This document shows positions 59,635 to 64,000 of a stretch of DNA of 64,000 nucleotides, in pieces. Made by a program: the position numbers and the translations under genes. The notes under the pieces are model-generated. The model did no database searches. It had not been told where the DNA came from and saw nothing but the letters and a program-made list of their open reading frames with translations. The stretch spans positions 15,921 through 79,920 of the forward strand of contig URPV01000001.1 of the NCBI GenBank assembly GCA_900549805.1, in the 5' to 3' direction. Position 1 is the stretch's first letter. Every line of letters begins with the position of its first letter. This DNA is from an uncultured Veillonella sp. Its GTDB lineage: Bacteria > Bacillota > Negativicutes > Veillonellales > Veillonellaceae.

Positions 59635-62600
59635 ATGCCGCAATTGTTGCGTATGGGTATCGACGTAGGCTCTACCACGGTTAAGGTAGTCTTGCTCGAT
59701 GAAACAGACAACTATTTATATAAAAAATACCAACGCCATTTTTCTAATATTTTGGAAACCGTTCACGCCCTTTTAAAAGAGGCCATGGTGGGCCATGAAC
59801 ATGATCATGTTCACGTAGCAGTTACCGGGTCTGGCGGGATGGCTATGGCTGATAAGATTGAAGTTCCTTTTGTTCAGGAAGTTATCGCTGAAACGCGGGC
59901 GATTAAAACCCTTTACCCACAAACAGATGTCATCATTGAATTGGGCGGGGAAGATGCCAAGGTAACTTACTTGGGCCAACAGGCAGAACACCGGATGAAT
60001 GGATCTTGTGCTGGTGGTACGGGAGCCTTTATCGACCAAATGGCTACCCTTCTGCAGACGGATGCATCTGGCCTTAATGAACTGGCTAAACAGGCGGATA
60101 CCTTGTATCCTATTGCCGCGCGTTGCGGTGTATTTGCCAAGACGGACGTACAGGCTCTCTTGAATCAAGGGGCTTCCCATGAAAATATTGCTAAGTCCGT
60201 ATTCCAATCTATCGTTAATCAAACCATTGCTGGCTTGGCTTGCGGCCATAAGATTGAAGGGTATGTAGCCTTCTTGGGTGGTCCTTTGACCTTCTTGTCA
60301 GAATTGCGTAAGTGCTTTACTGATACCTTGGAATTGGACCAAGAACACCAAATCGTTCCTGAAAATGGGGAGCTTTTCATCGCTTTAGGGGCAGCCCTTA
60401 TGGAAGAAGCATGTCGAGATTACACGGTGATTGAATTGGTGAATGCCGTAGGCAAGCTGATTGGCATGCCTATGGAAGCTACTGACAGGGTAGCCCCTCT
60501 CTTTAAGAACGAAGAGGAATTGGCAGCCTTCCGCGAGCGTCATGCTAAGGCCGTATCTCCTAAGGGCCATATAGAAGAGGCCCAAGGCCCTTGCTATCTA
60601 GGCTTAGATGCTGGCTCTACAACTATCAAAGCAGTTCTCATGGATCAGGACCGCCGTATCCTCTACTCCCACTATGGTCCTAACCATGGTAAGCCATTGG
60701 AAAAGGCTCAAGAAATTATTGAAGAGATTTATGCTAAGTTGCCTAAGGGGGCTTACATTGCCCATTCAGGTGTTACTGGTTACGGGGAAGCCTTTCTGAA
60801 ACGGGCCCTTGGCATCGATATTGGAGAAGTTGAAACCATGGCTCATTACCGAGCGGCTCGCTTCTTCTGCCCAGAGGTATCCTTCATCTTGGACATTGGT
60901 GGCCAGGATATGAAATGCTGTAAAATCCGAGACGGCTATATTGAAGACATCGTTCTTAATGAAGCTTGTTCTGCAGGGTGTGGGTCCTTCTTGGATACCT
61001 TTGCCCAAGGTCTCAAGATTCCTATTGCAGACTTTGCTAAGGAAGGCCTCTTGGCGCCTATGCCAATCGACTTGGGGTCCCGTTGTACGGTATTTATGAA
61101 CTCCAAGGTAAAACAAGCCCAAAAAGAAGGCGCCACTGTACCTGATATCGCAGCTGGCTTGGCTTACTCCGTTATTAAAAATGCCCTTTATAAGGTGCTC
61201 AAGGTGAAGGACCCTAAGGAATTGGGCGATCATATCGTCGTACAGGGGGGGACCTTCTACAATGAGTCCGTTCTTCGGGCCTTTGAACAACTCTTAGGAG
61301 TTGAGGTTATTCGCCCTGATACAGCCGGCCTCATGGGGGCTTATGGGATGGCTATCCTAGCCCAAGAAGCGGCAGAGGAAACAAAGGAAAACTATTCCAC
61401 TCTAGCGGATCTCGAAGCTATCAAATCTTTGGCTGTTACTACAACTATGCGCCATTGTGGCCTCTGTGCTAACAACTGTATGTTGACCATCAATGCTTTC
61501 ACAGACGGCCGTAAGTACGTAACAGGTAACCGCTGCGACCGCGGGGCGGGCGATATGATTCAAGAAAAGCATAAGCCTGTGCCTAATTTGGTAGACCTCA
61601 AATTAAAGCGGATTTTCGATTATTACCTCAAGCAAAACTTGCCTGAATTTACAGGGAAAAAACGAGTGGGGATTCCTCGAGTCCTCAATATGTATGAGGA
61701 CTTCCCCTTCTGGTTTACCTTCTGGAATACCTTGGGCTACGAAGTGGTTCTTTCTGATTACACGACCAAGGATCAGTTTAACTCTGCCTTAGATACCATT
61801 CCATCTGATACAGCTTGCTATCCAGCTAAGTCCGTTCATGGGCATATCAAGCAATTGGCCAACTCTCAGGTGGACTTTATTTGGTACCCTTGTATCCAAC
61901 ACGGTCCTATGGAGTACTCGCGCGACAATAACTACCATTGTCCAATGGTTATTTCCTATCCAGAACTCATCAAGAACAACATGCAGGATGTTCTAGGGGA
62001 TATCCCATTTGTTGAACCATTTTTACCCTTGGCGGATAAGAAATCCCTAGTGCCTCGATTGAAAGATGCCTTATCCTTCTTGGGCCTGTCCAAGAAAGAC
62101 GTTCAAACTGCTGTAGATAAGGCTTGGGATGAACAAGAGCAATGGAAGAAGGATTACCAAGAGATTACCAAGAAGACCGTATCTCGTTTGATTGCTGAGA
62201 AGATTCCGGCAATCGTTCTCTGTGGTCGCCCTTACCATTTAGATTCTGGTATTAACCACGGTATTCCTGAACTTATCAACTCCTTAGGGATGGCTGTCCT
62301 TACAGAAGATGGGGTTGCTCCTTTAGGCCATGCGGTTAAACACCTACGCGTTGTAGACCAATGGACCTATCATTCCCGCCTCTACCGGGCTGCAGAATTC
62401 GTATCCCGTACAGAGGGCTTTGAAGTGGTAGAACTTAACTCTTTCGGCTGTGGTCTTGACTCTATCGTAGCAGACCAAGTGAAGGATATTTTGGCAGCTA
62501 AGCACAAGATTCACACGGTTCTTAAAATTGACGAAGGGACTAACTTAGGGGCTGTGACAATCCGTATCCGGTCCTTGCAATCCGTTATGGAAAAAGCTAT

Positions 62601-63885
62601 GCGTCAAAAGTCTCTACAAGCACCAGAGGTGGAAACGCTAGTAGAAGAACCAGAATACGCCTATGAACGGGCCATCTTTACGGAAGAAATGGCTAAATCC
62701 TATACCATCTTGGTGCCGGAAATGTCGCCGCTTCACTTTGATATCTTGAACCCTGTCCTCAAGGCTCAAGGCTATCATTTTGAACTCCTCAAGGCCCCTA
62801 GCCGCGAGGACATCGAAGTAGGTCTTAAATATATCCATAATGATGCTTGTTACCCTGCCATTATGGTGGTAGGTCAGCTCATGTCTGCTCTTTTATCTGG
62901 TAAGTATGATGTGAACAAGACGGCTGTTATCATCTCTCAAACAGGGGGTGGTTGTCGGGCGACAAACTACATCGGTTACCTCCGTAAGGCCTTGATTGAT
63001 GCGGGGATTCCACAAGTGCCAATCCTTTCCCTCAATGCATCTGGTATGGAAAAACAGCCGGGCTTTAGCCTTAATCGTTCCTTCCTCCATCGTATGATTC
63101 AGGCGGTTGTTTACGGTGATGCTTTGCAACAGTGTATCCTAGCTACCCGCCCTTATGAAAAGGAAGCAGGTTCTACGGAAGCCTTAGCCAAGTACTGGAT
63201 TGATCGAATTACCAAGATTATCGCTACCGATAGCCTTCGTCAATACAATAAAAACATTAAAGCTTTGGTTAAGGATTTTGATGATCTTCCTGTAACAGGG
63301 GAAAAGAAGCCACGGGTTGGTGTAGTGGGGGAAATTTATGTTAAATTCCATCCTGCTGCCAATAACCACATTTACGAATTAATCGAAAAAGAGGGGGGCG
63401 AGGTTGTTACCTCTGGCCTCTTGGACTTCTTCCTCTATTGCGCTATGGACTCCACCTATCGGGCTAAGCACTTGGATGGGACTTGGCTCTCTGGTTTTGC
63501 TGGCTCCTTGGCTCGTGAAGCCTTGGAACTATACCGCTTGCCTTATGCTCAAGCGGTCAAGAAGTCAAAACGCTTTGATCATGTAGAGCGAATGACCGAT
63601 GTGGCTAAGGTTGCCTCTAACTACATCGACTTGGGTAACCAATGCGGTGAAGGTTGGTTCCTCACAGGCGATATGATTGACCTCATCGAAAAAGGGGCTA
63701 AACAAATCGTTTGTCTCCAACCATTTGGCTGCCTCCCTAACCATGTATCCGGTAAGGGCATGGTTAAGACTCTATCCGCGGCATACCCAGATGTACGGAT
63801 TGCCGCTATCGATTATGATCCAGGGTCTTCTGCCGTTAATCAGGCTAATCGCTTGAAACTTCTCTTAGCAACCATGTTTGAATAA
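59635..63885 (+). CDS. giant acyl-CoA dehydratase activase / HgdB-like fusion protein
   Basis: A 1416-residue protein. Two ASKHA ATPase domains come first: GIDVGSTTVKVVLLDE near residue 8 with NGSCAGGTGAFIDQ, and GLDAGSTTIKAVLMDQ near 322 with EACSAGCGSFLDTF near 440. These are 2-hydroxyglutaryl-CoA dehydratase activators (BadF/HgdC), with Cys that bind a shared [4Fe-4S] cluster. From about 600 follow a cysteine-rich DUF2229-type region (RHCGLCANNCML) and an HgdB-like dehydratase part with CGRPYH (about 862) and GGGCRATNY (about 1103). ATP-driven low-potential electron transfer is likely; the substrate is unknown. The ATG at 59635 follows GAGG. Confidence 0.88.
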   Translation: MPQLLRMGIDVGSTTVKVVLLDETDNYLYKKYQRHFSNILETVHALLKEAMVGHEHDHVHVAVTGSGGMAMADKIEVPFVQEVIAETRAIKTLYPQTDVIIELGGEDAKVTYLGQQAEHRMNGSCAGGTGAFIDQMATLLQTDASGLNELAKQADTLYPIAARCGVFAKTDVQALLNQGASHENIAKSVFQSIVNQTIAGLACGHKIEGYVAFLGGPLTFLSELRKCFTDTLELDQEHQIVPENGELFIALGAALMEEACRDYTVIELVNAVGKLIGMPMEATDRVAPLFKNEEELAAFRERHAKAVSPKGHIEEAQGPCYLGLDAGSTTIKAVLMDQDRRILYSHYGPNHGKPLEKAQEIIEEIYAKLPKGAYIAHSGVTGYGEAFLKRALGIDIGEVETMAHYRAARFFCPEVSFILDIGGQDMKCCKIRDGYIEDIVLNEACSAGCGSFLDTFAQGLKIPIADFAKEGLLAPMPIDLGSRCTVFMNSKVKQAQKEGATVPDIAAGLAYSVIKNALYKVLKVKDPKELGDHIVVQGGTFYNESVLRAFEQLLGVEVIRPDTAGLMGAYGMAILAQEAAEETKENYSTLADLEAIKSLAVTTTMRHCGLCANNCMLTINAFTDGRKYVTGNRCDRGAGDMIQEKHKPVPNLVDLKLKRIFDYYLKQNLPEFTGKKRVGIPRVLNMYEDFPFWFTFWNTLGYEVVLSDYTTKDQFNSALDTIPSDTACYPAKSVHGHIKQLANSQVDFIWYPCIQHGPMEYSRDNNYHCPMVISYPELIKNNMQDVLGDIPFVEPFLPLADKKSLVPRLKDALSFLGLSKKDVQTAVDKAWDEQEQWKKDYQEITKKTVSRLIAEKIPAIVLCGRPYHLDSGINHGIPELINSLGMAVLTEDGVAPLGHAVKHLRVVDQWTYHSRLYRAAEFVSRTEGFEVVELNSFGCGLDSIVADQVKDILAAKHKIHTVLKIDEGTNLGAVTIRIRSLQSVMEKAMRQKSLQAPEVETLVEEPEYAYERAIFTEEMAKSYTILVPEMSPLHFDILNPVLKAQGYHFELLKAPSREDIEVGLKYIHNDACYPAIMVVGQLMSALLSGKYDVNKTAVIISQTGGGCRATNYIGYLRKALIDAGIPQVPILSLNASGMEKQPGFSLNRSFLHRMIQAVVYGDALQQCILATRPYEKEAGSTEALAKYWIDRITKIIATDSLRQYNKNIKALVKDFDDLPVTGEKKPRVGVVGEIYVKFHPAANNHIYELIEKEGGEVVTSGLLDFFLYCAMDSTYRAKHLDGTWLSGFAGSLAREALELYRLPYAQAVKKSKRFDHVERMTDVAKVASNYIDLGNQCGEGWFLTGDMIDLIEKGAKQIVCLQPFGCLPNHVSGKGMVKTLSAAYPDVRIAAIDYDPGSSAVNQANRLKLLLATMFE

Positions 63886-63917
63886 GCGCCTTATAGGAAT
63901 CATCCCTATGAAAGTAG

Positions 63918-63948
63918 AAAAGCGCCAGCTATGAGCTGGCGCTTTTTT
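63918..63948 (+). terminator. terminator of the activase gene
   Basis: AAAAGCGCCAGCT and AGCTGGCGCTTTT pair perfectly around ATG and are followed by further T. Confidence 0.92.
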
Positions 63949-64000
63949 ATCGATTCCCTTGGGTTTGTAGAAATCATAAAGAAGACTTTTGGATAGTATA

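Noticed and set aside
1..64000. Mobile elements, prophage or CRISPR
   Set aside because: No transposase, integrase, phage structural gene, att-like duplication or spaced direct repeats were found, even around tRNA-Ser.

Overview
The window is a dense, mosaic-free stretch of bacterial chromosome. The best fit is a diderm Firmicute of the Negativicutes, probably Veillonellales. The reasons are: a Firmicutes-type order of SRP RNA, dnaX, ebfC, recR and a bofA-like gene; T-box leaders for trp and ileS; an SLH plus coiled-coil envelope protein of the OmpM type; a very large 2-hydroxyacyl-CoA dehydratase activase protein; and HydE of [FeFe]-hydrogenase maturation. The genus is inference. I see no prophage, insertion sequence, CRISPR array or rRNA.

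Layout. 1-12 kb: YjdM, an ECF transporter (a membrane/ATPase fusion, a second ATPase and EcfT), a GNAT acetyltransferase, a PHP histidinol phosphatase, QueF, a membrane protein, serine acetyltransferase, tRNA-Ser(GCT), an SLH protein, MntH with HydE, a YhcH-family protein and a DMT exporter. 12-20 kb: an MFS transporter, then a Trp T-box and trpE-G-D-CF-B-A. 20-31 kb: an Ile T-box with ileS, an Fe-dependent dehydrogenase, exported proteins, a HAD phosphatase, guaA, a SIMPL protein, an Spx/ArsC-like protein, an OhrR-like regulator lacking the usual cysteine, and a CMD protein. 31-38 kb: SRP RNA, dnaX, ebfC, recR, bofA-like, a helicase with an embedded exonuclease, and an RluA-type synthase. 38-44 kb: a CycA-like permease, an NCS2 purine permease, an IscR-like Rrf2 regulator with an MFS pump, and aroD. 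44-52.7 kb (minus strand): a promoter and leader followed by aroF-aroB-aroA-aroC-pheA-aroEK, then pdxK. 52.9-64 kb: a GH3 lipoprotein, nrdA-nrdB, a DAACS symporter and the 1416-residue activase protein.

The centrepiece is aromatic amino-acid synthesis. The shikimate operon makes chorismate and feeds pheA locally and trpE 30 kb away. The trp operon is preceded by a T-box with a UGG specifier, so it should sense uncharged tRNA-Trp. The shikimate operon instead has a classical ribosome-attenuation leader. A 29-codon reading frame with a good Shine-Dalgarno carries Tyr-Tyr-Phe-Trp-Phe-Phe. It is followed by a strong intrinsic terminator whose 5' arm can pair over 8 perfect bases with a segment inside the peptide gene. 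This is the strongest candidate here for a previously undescribed regulatory system.

Other unexplained structure: a terminator-like hairpin and a perfect 13-bp inverted repeat in the nrdA promoter/leader, mutually exclusive hairpins ahead of the GH3 gene, Shine-Dalgarno-sequestering hairpins at the purine permease and pdxK, and a 12-bp hairpin between aroF and aroB. All functional names rest on recognition of motifs and family resemblance by eye; no searches were run.
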